Of a DNA stretch of 7,088 bases, positions 1 to 5,288 are shown piece after piece (position 1 is the first letter of the stretch; each line of letters begins with the position of its first letter). The notes beneath the pieces are model-generated. The model was not told where the DNA came from. It saw only the letters and a program-made list of their open reading frames with translations, and made no database searches. The position numbers and the translations under genes are program-made. The DNA comes from Treponema sp. (GTDB taxonomy: Bacteria; Spirochaetota; Spirochaetia; Treponematales; Breznakiellaceae): contig JAITFA010000138.1 in NCBI GenBank assembly GCA_031281685.1, positions 1 to 7,088 on the forward strand, written 5' to 3'.

Positions 1-473
1 CCACGCTCAAGCGCGACCAGACCCGTGCGGGCGAGTTCCATGATACCGTGGGGACGTAGCAGCAGCAACAGACCGTCGAGTTTCTCGATGTCGCCGGTTG
101 CCTCAAGGGTAATGGTGGAAGGGGAAACGTCAATAATACGGGAACGGAAGATGTCGGCGATTTCGAGGACAACAGCGCGGGTCTGCTCAGTGGCGTTGAC
201 TTTGACCAGCATAATTTCGCGGCGGATACAGGAACCGCTCTGCAATTCCCGTACGGCAATCACGTCTACAAGTTTACTCAGTTGCTTCGTGATCTGCTCA
301 AGAGCGGCGTCGTCGCCGGAAACGGCAATGGTCATACGGGAGATTAACTTGTCCTCGGTTTCCCCGACGGTAAGGCTGTCAATGTTAAACCCCCGCCTGC
401 TGAACAGCCCTGACACACGGCTGAGGGTGCCTGCGCGGTTCTCCACCAGCGCGGATACGATGTGCTGTTTCAT
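1..473 (-). CDS. ilvN: Acetolactate synthase small (regulatory) subunit, C-terminus cut by window edge
   Basis: This is the regulatory subunit of acetohydroxyacid synthase. It binds the catalytic subunit IlvB in the cytoplasm, raises its activity and carries the valine feedback site, at the first common step of valine, leucine and isoleucine synthesis. The first 157 residues are visible. They begin MKQHIVSALVENRAGTLSRV and show the N-terminal ACT domain (about residues 4-78) with the ENRAGTLSR and GLFSRRGFNIDSLTVG stretches, G15 and N30 matching the valine-site G14 and N29 of E. coli IlvH by alignment from memory. REIMLVKV (about 85-92) and IIDVSP then mark the C-terminal domain. The family is usually about 160-175 aa, so only a short tail is missing. 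The start fits the family N-terminus exactly, but I see no strong ribosome binding site before it. No ilvB lies directly upstream; the neighbour there is an unrelated hydrolase 77 bp away. The catalytic subunit may lie beyond the left edge. Confidence 0.95.
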   Translation of the reverse strand, partial: MKQHIVSALVENRAGTLSRVSGLFSRRGFNIDSLTVGETEDKLISRMTIAVSGDDAALEQITKQLSKLVDVIAVRELQSGSCIRREIMLVKVNATEQTRAVVLEIADIFRSRIIDVSPSTITLEATGDIEKLDGLLLLLRPHGIMELARTGLVALER

Positions 474-550
474 GATTGTGAAGTTTACTTTGAGACAGGG
501 TTAAAGTACAAGGGGGTTTTGGTATGAGTCCCTATCATTCAGGGGATTCG

Positions 551-1243
551 CTAAACCCAGCGATACCTTGATTTTTCCGCGCCAATGGTAGTTGCCGCGC
601 CGTGTCCTGAATAAACAACGGTACTTTCTTTTATAGACCCGCTGTTGTCGCCTATGCAGAGCCGTTTGAGGCTGGCGGCAAGAGCTTGGGCGTTACCACC
701 GGGAAGATCAATGCGGCCAAAGCCCTCCATGAACAGCGTGTCCCCACTGAACAGAATCCCAGCCGCCTCGTCATAGAAGCCAACGGAGCCGGGACTGTGT
801 CCGGGGAGATGAAGTACCCGCAGAGAGCCTATGCAATCACCCTCAACAAGCAGGCGCGTTGCTTGCGGCATATTTTCCCAAAGCGCGTCAACGTAGGCGC
901 TGTTCCCTGTAACCGCGATAAAGCTTTGCCTGTGAACCTGCCGCGCCTGCGGGCCAAGGTACGCCGCGTCAGCCTCATGGATGGCAACTTCCGGCTTACC
1001 GTCGTAATGGGCAAGAAGCGCGGGCAAGGCGGCTAGATGGTCAAAGTGTCCGTGGGTGAACAGGATGTATCGGGGATACCAGCGCAGGCTGTTAAGCCGC
1101 GTGATGATGACACCAGCATCGGCCCCTGGGTCAATGACTACGCAGGGACAGAGCGGCGTGTCTGGCACTGGTTCCAGCGGGTACAAGTAGCAGTTGGTGG
1201 CAAGCGCTCCCACCACAAGCGTTTCAGGCAATTTATTTTGCAT
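551..1243 (-). CDS. Metallo-beta-lactamase-fold hydrolase (glyoxalase II/YcbL-like)
   Basis: A complete 230-aa, probably cytosolic, MBL-fold metallohydrolase with no signal peptide. The metal-site motifs appear in order: THGHFDH at residues 63-69 (the HxHxDH signature), PGHSPGS with H149, GDT with D168, and SGHG with H214. The stretch GFGRIDLPGGN (174-184) and the C-terminal TTIGAEK...YRWV resemble the YcbL/glyoxalase II-like branch, in which two Zn or Fe ions activate water for thioester or phosphoester hydrolysis. The substrate cannot be named from sequence; a true GloB would be longer, with a C-terminal glutathione-binding domain that is absent here. The start gives the usual opening (VVGALATNCYLY, family N-C-Y motif); a weak AGAGGG lies about 10 nt upstream. 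A candidate promoter and a GC hairpin precede it. ilvN follows after 77 bp with no convincing terminator between, so the two may be co-transcribed. Confidence 0.9.
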   Translation of the reverse strand: MQNKLPETLVVGALATNCYLYPLEPVPDTPLCPCVVIDPGADAGVIITRLNSLRWYPRYILFTHGHFDHLAALPALLAHYDGKPEVAIHEADAAYLGPQARQVHRQSFIAVTGNSAYVDALWENMPQATRLLVEGDCIGSLRVLHLPGHSPGSVGFYDEAAGILFSGDTLFMEGFGRIDLPGGNAQALAASLKRLCIGDNSGSIKESTVVYSGHGAATTIGAEKSRYRWV

Positions 1244-1277
1244 GGCGATTTTTCCCTCTTACAGTGGGATTTAATAC

Positions 1278-1309
1278 CCGCCCTTTGAGATGTAAAACCA
1301 GAGGGGCGG
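1278..1309 (-). promoter_or_regulatory. GC hairpin in the leader of the MBL hydrolase gene
   Basis: On the minus strand CCGCCC (1304-1309) and GGGCGG (1278-1283) form a perfect 6-bp inverted repeat around a 20-nt loop. It lies between the predicted transcription start (about 1322) and the start codon at 1243. No T-run follows, so it does not look like a classic terminator. Its role is unknown; it might stabilise the leader or be chance in GC-rich sequence. Confidence 0.3.
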
Positions 1310-1328
1310 AGAATTTGTTCCCTCGCGT

Positions 1329-1357
1329 ACTATATGATTTCAAGGAGGAATCTACAA
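1329..1357 (-). promoter_or_regulatory. Predicted sigma70-type promoter for the MBL hydrolase gene
   Basis: Minus-strand TTGTAG (1352-1357) and TATAGT (1329-1334) are separated by exactly 17 bp. The -10 box matches 5 of 6 consensus bases and the -35 box begins with the conserved TTG. Transcription would start near 1322 and give a leader of about 80 nt. The palindrome array begins 29 bp upstream of the -35 box, the usual place for an activator or other upstream-bound factor. Confidence 0.5.
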
Positions 1358-1385
1358 TACCCCGCCGTTCCCGCATACTCTGTAT

Positions 1386-1720
1386 ACGGGAGTTACATTC
1401 GCCTCAGATGTAGTTACATCTGTCCTAAATGTAGCTACATCCATCCCAGATGTAACTACATCCGTCCCAAATGTAGCTACATCTACCTCAGATGTAGTTA
1501 TATCCGTCCCAAATGTAGCTACATCTACCTCAGGTGTAGCTACATCCATCTCAAATGTAGTTACATTTACCTTAGATGTAGTTACATCCGTCCCAAATGT
1601 AACTACATCTAAGTTAGATGTAGTTACATTCGCCTCACTTGTAGCTACATCTAACTTAGATGTAGCTAATCCAACCCAGATGTAGCTGCATCCGCCTCGC
1701 CTGTAACTATGTCCAGCTCA
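1386..1720. repeat. Tandem array of sixteen 21-bp units, each with a 14-bp palindrome
   Basis: Units start at 1386, 1407, 1428, 1449, 1470, 1491, 1512, 1533, 1554, 1575, 1596, 1617, 1638, 1659, 1679 and 1700. Each is a palindrome close to GATGTAGCTACATC (or AATGTA..TACATC) followed by a 7-nt linker such as CGTCCCA, TACCTCA or CATCTCA. The central units alternate CGTCCCA and TACCTCA linkers, giving a 42-bp higher-order repeat. The first unit keeps only its right half, the last is degenerate, and unit 14 has lost one base (13 nt instead of 14). Variation is mostly C/T or G/A at the palindrome centre. The period equals two turns of B-DNA, so all centres face the same side of the helix. Because 21 is a multiple of three, one frame on each strand stays open (plus heptads like SYIRPKC; minus heptads like DVATFGT), but neither has a ribosome binding site. 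With direct repeats this long and no unique spacers it is not a CRISPR array. Function unknown; a protein-binding array or a dispersed repeat family are the leading ideas. Confidence 0.95.
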
Positions 1721-1754
1721 ATGGAGGTTTTTATTTTAAAAATCATAAAACCGC

Positions 1755-1783
1755 TTGACGTTTTTGAAACAACTTATTAGTAT
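1755..1783 (+). promoter_or_regulatory. Predicted promoter of the initiator tRNA gene
   Basis: TTGACG (1755-1760, 5 of 6 consensus bases) is followed after 17 bp by TAGTAT (1778-1783, 4 of 6). This puts the transcription start near 1790, only a few bases before the mature tRNA 5' end. The -35 box lies 34 bp downstream of the end of the palindrome array. The surrounding DNA is AT-rich, unlike the genes on either side. Confidence 0.6.
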
Positions 1784-1794
1784 TAGAACATCAA

Positions 1795-1867
1795 CGCAAG
1801 GTAGAGCAGTTGGCAGCTCGTCGGGCTCATAACCCGGAGGTCAGAGGTTCGAGTCCTCTCCTTGCTA
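1795..1867 (+). tRNA. Initiator tRNA-fMet (anticodon CAT)
   Basis: A full cloverleaf can be drawn. Acceptor arm 1795-1801 pairs with 1860-1866; D stem GAGC/GCTC (1804-1807, 1816-1819); anticodon stem 1821-1825/1833-1837; anticodon CAT at 1828-1830; variable loop AGGTC; T stem AGAGG/CCTCT with loop TTCGAGT; discriminator A1867. Three features mark it as the initiator rather than elongator tRNA-Met or tRNA-Ile2. The first acceptor pair is a mismatch (C1 opposite U72), which allows formylation and blocks EF-Tu. The anticodon stem has three consecutive G-C pairs (GGG/CCC), which favour the ribosomal P site. The D stem has A11-U24. No 3' CCA is encoded (ATAA follows the T of the acceptor), so it must be added by a nucleotidyltransferase. 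The gene has its own promoter and terminator and lies 75 bp before ffh. Confidence 0.97.
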
Positions 1868-1873
1868 TAATAC

Positions 1874-1904
1874 AAAGGCAGTCTTGCGGGACTGCCTTTT
1901 TTTT
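1874..1904 (+). terminator. Intrinsic terminator after tRNA-fMet
   Basis: AAAGGCAGTC (1874-1883) pairs perfectly over 10 bp with GACTGCCTTT (1890-1899) around a 6-nt loop, and the stem runs into an unbroken run of eight T (1897-1904). This is a strong Rho-independent terminator. It lies 38 bp before the ffh start codon. Confidence 0.93.
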
Positions 1905-1942
1905 GATACGCGGCAAACGCCTATCATCCAGCAGGGGGAACT

Positions 1943-3286
1943 ATGTTAGATAAGTTAACTCAAAAAATTTCTGATGCTTTCCGTTTTATTTCCGGTAAGT
2001 CAAGCATCACGGAGAAAAACATCGACGACGCGGTTGAGGCGATCAAGATGGCGCTCCTTGAGGCTGACGTTAATCTCCGCGTGGTTCGCCGCTTCATCAA
2101 CGCCACAGTGGAAGAAGCCAAAGGCGAGCGGGTACTGCGATCGGTAGATCCGGGGCAGCAGTTCATCAAGATTGTTCACGACAAACTTGTGGCTTTCCTC
2201 GGGGATACGCGGCAGGAACTGCGGCTCAAAGGCCCGGATACCATATCCTGTATCCTTATGCTTGGTTTACAAGGATCAGGCAAGACGACCAGTTCCGCGA
2301 AGCTGGCGTTGCGGCTCAAAAAAGAAGGCCGGAAACCTCTGCTCGTGGCCTGTGACCTTGTGCGACCGGCGGCCATTGAGCAGCTTGTCATACTGGGGAA
2401 ACAGGTCAATGTGCCGGTATACAAGCATGATGGCGCGAAAGACAGTGTTGCAGTCTATAAAGAGGCGCTTGCCTGGGCGCGGCAGAACCTTATCAACACC
2501 ATGATCATTGACACCACAGGCCGGCTCCAGATCGATGAACCCATGATGCAGGAGCTTTCCCGCCTCAAAGACGCCTCCAATCCCGACGAGTTACTGCTTG
2601 TGGCTGATTCCATGACCGGACAATCAGCGGTGGATATTGCCAAGGTCTTTGACGAGAGGATCGGGCTGAGCGGCGTGGTGCTGACCAAGTTTGACTCAGA
2701 CACCCGCGGCGGGGCGGCGCTTTCGCTCAAGACCATCACCGGCAAGCCGCTCAAGTTCGTGGGAACCGGTGAAAAACCTGAAGACTTTGAGCCGTTCCAC
2801 CCTGACCGTATCGCTGGCCGCATATTGGGTATGGGCGATGTGGTGAGCTTGGTAGAAAAGGCGCAGGCGGTCATTGATCAGAAAGAGGCGGAGGAACTTG
2901 CCAACAAGATGGAGAAGGAGACCTTTACGCTTGAGGACTGGCTTTCCCAGCTCCGCTCGGTAAAGAAGATGGGTTCCCTTCAATCTATGCTTGACATGAT
3001 TCCGGGCATGGCTGGCCAGATCAGTGAGGATGACATTAACAAGGAAGACCTCAAGGGTCAGGAAGCCATACTCTCCTCAATGACCAAGAAAGAGCGGGCG
3101 AACCACCTCATCATTGGACCGTCCCGCAGAACCCGCATTGCCCGCGGTTCCGGGACTTCGGTGGCTGAAGTAGCCCGCCTGCTCAAGAAGTTTGAGAAGA
3201 TGCGCGTCATGATGAAGAAGATGTCCAAGATGAGCCGCAATCCGGCTGCGGCCCAGTCTATAATGGCGCGAATGGGAAAACGCTAG
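1943..3286 (+). CDS. ffh: Signal recognition particle protein Ffh (SRP54 GTPase)
   Basis: Ffh with 4.5S RNA forms the bacterial SRP. It binds signal or transmembrane sequences as they leave the ribosome and, through GTP-dependent pairing with FtsY, delivers the ribosome to SecYEG. The 447-aa protein is complete and of usual length. The N domain spans about residues 1-90. The G domain carries GLQGSGKTT (108-116, P-loop), DLVRPAA (138-144), DTTGR (190-194), TKFDSDTRGGA (248-258) and GTGEKPEDFEPF (274-285). The M domain from about 325 contains a Met-rich finger loop (M343, M349, M352, M356), the RNA-binding RRTRIARGSG (395-404) and a Met/Lys-rich C-terminal helix (RVMMKKMSKM). An AGGGGGAA ribosome site lies just before the ATG. 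The tRNA-fMet terminator ends 38 bp upstream with no good promoter between, so expression may depend on read-through. rpsP, a frequent ffh neighbour, does not follow. Confidence 0.98.
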   Translation: MLDKLTQKISDAFRFISGKSSITEKNIDDAVEAIKMALLEADVNLRVVRRFINATVEEAKGERVLRSVDPGQQFIKIVHDKLVAFLGDTRQELRLKGPDTISCILMLGLQGSGKTTSSAKLALRLKKEGRKPLLVACDLVRPAAIEQLVILGKQVNVPVYKHDGAKDSVAVYKEALAWARQNLINTMIIDTTGRLQIDEPMMQELSRLKDASNPDELLLVADSMTGQSAVDIAKVFDERIGLSGVVLTKFDSDTRGGAALSLKTITGKPLKFVGTGEKPEDFEPFHPDRIAGRILGMGDVVSLVEKAQAVIDQKEAEELANKMEKETFTLEDWLSQLRSVKKMGSLQSMLDMIPGMAGQISEDDINKEDLKGQEAILSSMTKKERANHLIIGPSRRTRIARGSGTSVAEVARLLKKFEKMRVMMKKMSKMSRNPAAAQSIMARMGKR

Positions 3287-3290
3287 TATG

Positions 3291-3313
3291 AGGCGGGCCA
3301 GCCTTCGCCTTTT
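3291..3313 (+). terminator. Possible weak terminator after ffh
   Basis: AGGCG (3291-3295) and CGCCT (3306-3310) can form a 5-bp stem around a 10-nt loop, leading into TTTT (3310-3313). It begins just after the ffh stop codon. The short stem, wide loop and short T-run make it a weak call. Confidence 0.3.
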
Positions 3314-3365
3314 CGTGGTTGTCTTTTTAGAGAAATAATACTAGTCTTTTCCAATAGGAGGCCGT

Positions 3366-4049
3366 ATGACGAGAAGTCAGTCCATTCTATTGAGACTTAT
3401 TTTATTTGTTTTGGGTGCGAGTATTATCACACTCATCTTTTTTCTTTCAACGAAAAATACGGAACCGAGTATGGTCAGTCGGTTCACATGGATATCCGTA
3501 TCGCTCATGTATCTGGTCTTGTGTTCTCCCTTGGTGTTTTTTTCCCTTGTGGGAAGGGTCGGCTCTTTTGCCATGCTTCTTCTGGGAATTGGCCTGTATA
3601 TCATTTTAAGCATTGTGTTGGTGATACTCACGAATGTCGGTATCGTGGCGGAGATTGGCATTGCGCTTATCGCGCAGGCGATTCTGTTTGTCTCCTTTGC
3701 GGTTCTAGTATATATTGCCTACTTTGGTGGTTCCGGCAACAGTCAGGCCGAGCGTTTTGCCTCGATTAAGAAACTACAATCGCTGGCTGCGGCACTGACC
3801 CTGAAGATTTCAGACCTGCCTAGCGAATACAGCACAGTACATAAGACCCTTAACCAGATAATCGAGGATTTACGCTATCTGACCCCGCTTAAAAGTAAAC
3901 GAAGCATGGAACTGGAAGAGAGAATCGTGGAAAGTCTGCATATCATGGGGCAATACTGTGATTTAGCGATGCTAGGAGGGAGCGCTTCGGCCTTTGAGCG
4001 TGAGGTAAAGAACCTTCAGGCATTGGTGCGTCAACGAAAAGCGCTTTAG
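3366..4049 (+). CDS. Four-helix integral membrane protein of unknown function
   Basis: I do not recognise the family. The 227-aa protein has four hydrophobic segments at about residues 7-28, 40-62, 66-90 and 93-120. A hydrophilic C-terminal half (about 125-227) follows, rich in Lys, Arg and Glu, with heptad-like stretches (KKLQSLAAAL; KTLNQIIEDLRYL; SMELEERIVESLHIM; REVKNLQALV) that suggest helices and perhaps a coiled coil. Positive residues at the N-terminus and after the last helix fit both ends facing the cytoplasm. No catalytic motif is visible; the design resembles a membrane anchor with a cytosolic interaction domain. A strong AGGAGG (3356-3361) sits 4 nt before the ATG. It starts 79 bp after ffh and may be co-transcribed with it, although a weak terminator-like hairpin lies between. 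It converges with rpmB. Confidence 0.75.
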   Translation: MTRSQSILLRLILFVLGASIITLIFFLSTKNTEPSMVSRFTWISVSLMYLVLCSPLVFFSLVGRVGSFAMLLLGIGLYIILSIVLVILTNVGIVAEIGIALIAQAILFVSFAVLVYIAYFGGSGNSQAERFASIKKLQSLAAALTLKISDLPSEYSTVHKTLNQIIEDLRYLTPLKSKRSMELEERIVESLHIMGQYCDLAMLGGSASAFEREVKNLQALVRQRKAL

Positions 4050-4108
4050 GAACCGAGTACGCGGGAGGACAGCCTGTAATAAGGCCGCCCATCCGCGCTG
4101 TACCGTGC

Positions 4109-4306
4109 TTATACGTTAACTTTTTTAGTAACTCTGTCGCTTTTCAGACAGCGCGCACATACTTTGATCGTCAGGGTTGTGCCGTCAACCTCAGTCTTTA
4201 CCTTGATGAGGTTAGGCCGCCATACGCGGCGGGTACGGTGTAAGCTGTGGCTCACCTTGTTTCCAGTGATAGTGTGTTTTCCGCAGATATCGCAAGTTCG
4301 TGACAT
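4109..4306 (-). CDS. rpmB: 50S ribosomal protein L28
   Basis: L28 is a small protein of the large ribosomal subunit, located near the E site. The 65-aa product starts MSRTCDICGKHTITGNKVSH and continues with HRTRRVWRPNL and the C-terminal TIKVCARCLKS, all typical of bacterial L28. It is of the zinc-binding (C+) type, with two Cys pairs: C5-x2-C8 and C51-x2-C54. A longer frame opens to 4444, but the start at 4306 is chosen because it matches the family N-terminus and has a perfect AAGGAGGG (4312-4319) 5 nt upstream. The upstream extension would merely translate the leader and its CRISPR-like repeat. The leader is long (about 80 nt from the predicted start) and includes that repeat. The gene stands apart from rpmG, its common partner. 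It converges with the membrane protein gene. Confidence 0.95.
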   Translation of the reverse strand: MSRTCDICGKHTITGNKVSHSLHRTRRVWRPNLIKVKTEVDGTTLTIKVCARCLKSDRVTKKVNV

Positions 4307-4337
4307 AGTTTCCCTCCTTAAAATTGTTTGTTTATTT

Positions 4338-4368
4338 GTTTCAATCCACGCGCTCGCATGAGCGCGAC
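4338..4368 (-). CRISPR. Solitary type I-C-like CRISPR repeat in the rpmB leader
   Basis: Read on the minus strand, this 31-nt element starts GTCGCGCTC and ends GAGCGCGTGGATTGAAAC. The opening GTCGC and the closing GTGGATTGAAAC are the hallmarks of type I-C repeats as I know them. Between them CGCGCTC and GAGCGCG form a perfect 7-bp stem around an ATGC tetraloop, and the 11 nt after the stem (TGGATTGAAAC) match the length of the 5' handle left by Cas5d cleavage. There is only one copy: I find no second repeat within spacer distance on either side and no cas gene in the window. It ends 18 nt before the rpmB ribosome binding site, so it would be transcribed in the mRNA leader. It could be a relic of an array, a solitary repeat unit with a regulatory job, or (least likely) chance. 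Confidence 0.75.
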
Positions 4369-4374
4369 CCAGCG

Positions 4375-4387
4375 CCTTCATTGAAGG
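4375..4387. promoter_or_regulatory. Short inverted repeat at the predicted rpmB transcription start
   Basis: CCTTCA (4375-4380) and TGAAGG (4382-4387) form a perfect inverted repeat around one T. It lies just downstream of the predicted rpmB -10 box and just upstream of the CRISPR-like repeat. The position would suit an operator, but a single 6-bp half-site match is weak evidence. Confidence 0.25.
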
Positions 4388-4394
4388 TTTTCCC

Positions 4395-4423
4395 ATCGTA
4401 ACGAAAACCAGCAACTCGCGCAA
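4395..4423 (-). promoter_or_regulatory. Possible rpmB promoter
   Basis: Minus-strand TTGCGC (4418-4423) and TACGAT (4395-4400) are 17 bp apart. They match only 3 and 4 of 6 consensus bases, so this is a moderate-to-weak promoter. Transcription would begin near 4388 and include the CRISPR-like repeat in the rpmB leader. Read-through from the HD-domain gene, with no clear terminator between, is an alternative source of rpmB mRNA. Confidence 0.35.
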
Positions 4424-4459
4424 GCACTTAGGCATCATAGCCATGCGGAACGGTTGACG

Positions 4460-5275
4460 TTAGAGATACCGCTTGGGTTTCCCACCCAGAATCTGCGCGA
4501 ACAGTTCAATGTATATCTTGGCTGGACTGGCAGCGATCTTTGTCAATAGCACTTCCTCAACCTGAAAGAAGCCCACTTCACTCGACATGTGTATCTCAAT
4601 GCGTATGGGTTTCTCCTCGCCCCTTAAAAGCCGAACGTCTTCGATGGAGTTGGCGGAATACTTGTGGATATCACCTACTTTGGGCGCTTCGGCACGCGCC
4701 ATGGGGATACGCGCACGTCCTTTGGTCATGTCACAGCCATCGGCAATGAGGATCAAGCCGGCTTCTAGGGAATGAATCGTGCGGCTACCCATGTGTCCGC
4801 TGATGCCTTCCAGCGCCAGCGACTGGATCATGACCCGCTTCTGGGTTTCAGAGGCATAAACCTGCTTAAGGATTCGCTCAAGAATCGGGTACGCCATATA
4901 CGCGCTGTGGATTTCGTGATCATGGCGGCTTACGGTCATGCCTATGTCATGGAGAAAGGCGGCAAGGAGAATGGCAATGAGGCTGTCCTCAAAAACGCCG
5001 CTCTCCTCTTTTTCCACACTGGTACGGATTCCCGCGTTCCGCAAAAGTCCCAGCATGAGCAGGGCGTTCACCGACACGGTACGCATGTGTACTGGCCCGT
5101 GGTCATTGTAGCCAAGTCGTACGATAGATACCGTATTGGCGTATTCCTGCATAGCTTGAATCTCATCATCACCAATGATGAGACACGCCGCTTCCTCAGC
5201 CTTGCCGGAAAGCTTTAGCTCCCTGATAAGCTCAATGATTCGATTATCGAGATTGTGTTCCTTTTGTGATCGCAT
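4460..5275 (-). CDS. HD-domain metal-dependent phosphohydrolase
   Basis: A 271-aa, probably cytosolic, HD-superfamily protein. The signature is clear: NDHGPVH (57-63) supplies the first His residues, AAFLHDIGM (105-113) the HD pair H109-D110, RHDHEIHS (117-124) further His ligands, H161 lies in ISGHMGS, and ADGCDMTKGRARIPM (178-192) gives the last Asp D179 and a basic substrate-side loop. HD enzymes use one or two metal ions to cleave phosphoesters, often nucleotides; which substrate is used here cannot be told. The C-terminal region (about 205-271; RIEIHMSSEVGFFQVEEVLL) is a mixed alpha/beta domain that resembles HD proteins found in archaea and spirochaetes, as far as I recall. It starts 13 nt after the stop of the secreted-protein gene, with only a weak GTGAG before the ATG, so translational coupling is likely. 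Confidence 0.85.
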   Translation of the reverse strand: MRSQKEHNLDNRIIELIRELKLSGKAEEAACLIIGDDEIQAMQEYANTVSIVRLGYNDHGPVHMRTVSVNALLMLGLLRNAGIRTSVEKEESGVFEDSLIAILLAAFLHDIGMTVSRHDHEIHSAYMAYPILERILKQVYASETQKRVMIQSLALEGISGHMGSRTIHSLEAGLILIADGCDMTKGRARIPMARAEAPKVGDIHKYSANSIEDVRLLRGEEKPIRIEIHMSSEVGFFQVEEVLLTKIAASPAKIYIELFAQILGGKPKRYL

Positions 5276-5288
5276 AACTCACTATAAC

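Noticed and set aside
25..504. A 159-aa plus-strand frame at the left end
   Set aside because: It is the reverse strand of ilvN, which has clear family motifs.
686..1288. Plus-strand frames opposite the MBL hydrolase
   Set aside because: They are antisense to a gene with complete metal-site motifs and show no domain of their own.
1342..1348. AAGGAGG on the plus strand as a ribosome binding site
   Set aside because: No ATG, GTG or TTG lies at a usable distance after it; it falls in the spacer of the minus-strand hydrolase promoter.
1334..1612. A 92-aa plus-strand gene across the array
   Set aside because: No ribosome binding site before the ATG; composition is dictated by the 21-bp repeat and it ends when a linker happens to contain TAA.
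1386..1720. The tandem array as a CRISPR array
   Set aside because: Linkers are only 7 nt and recur (CGTCCCA, TACCTCA), so there are no unique spacers of 30-40 nt; repeats are 14-bp palindromes.
1828..1830. CAT anticodon read as elongator tRNA-Met or tRNA-Ile2
   Set aside because: The C1-U72 mismatch, the GGG/CCC anticodon stem and A11-U24 are initiator features.
4057..4103. Bidirectional terminator between the membrane protein gene and rpmB
   Set aside because: GTACGCGG and CCGC-GCT-GTAC can pair only with a bulge and a loop of about 28 nt, and no T-run follows on either strand.
4307..4444. N-terminal extension of L28 to 111 aa
   Set aside because: The extension translates the leader and the CRISPR-like repeat; the internal start at 4306 has a perfect ribosome site and the family N-terminus.
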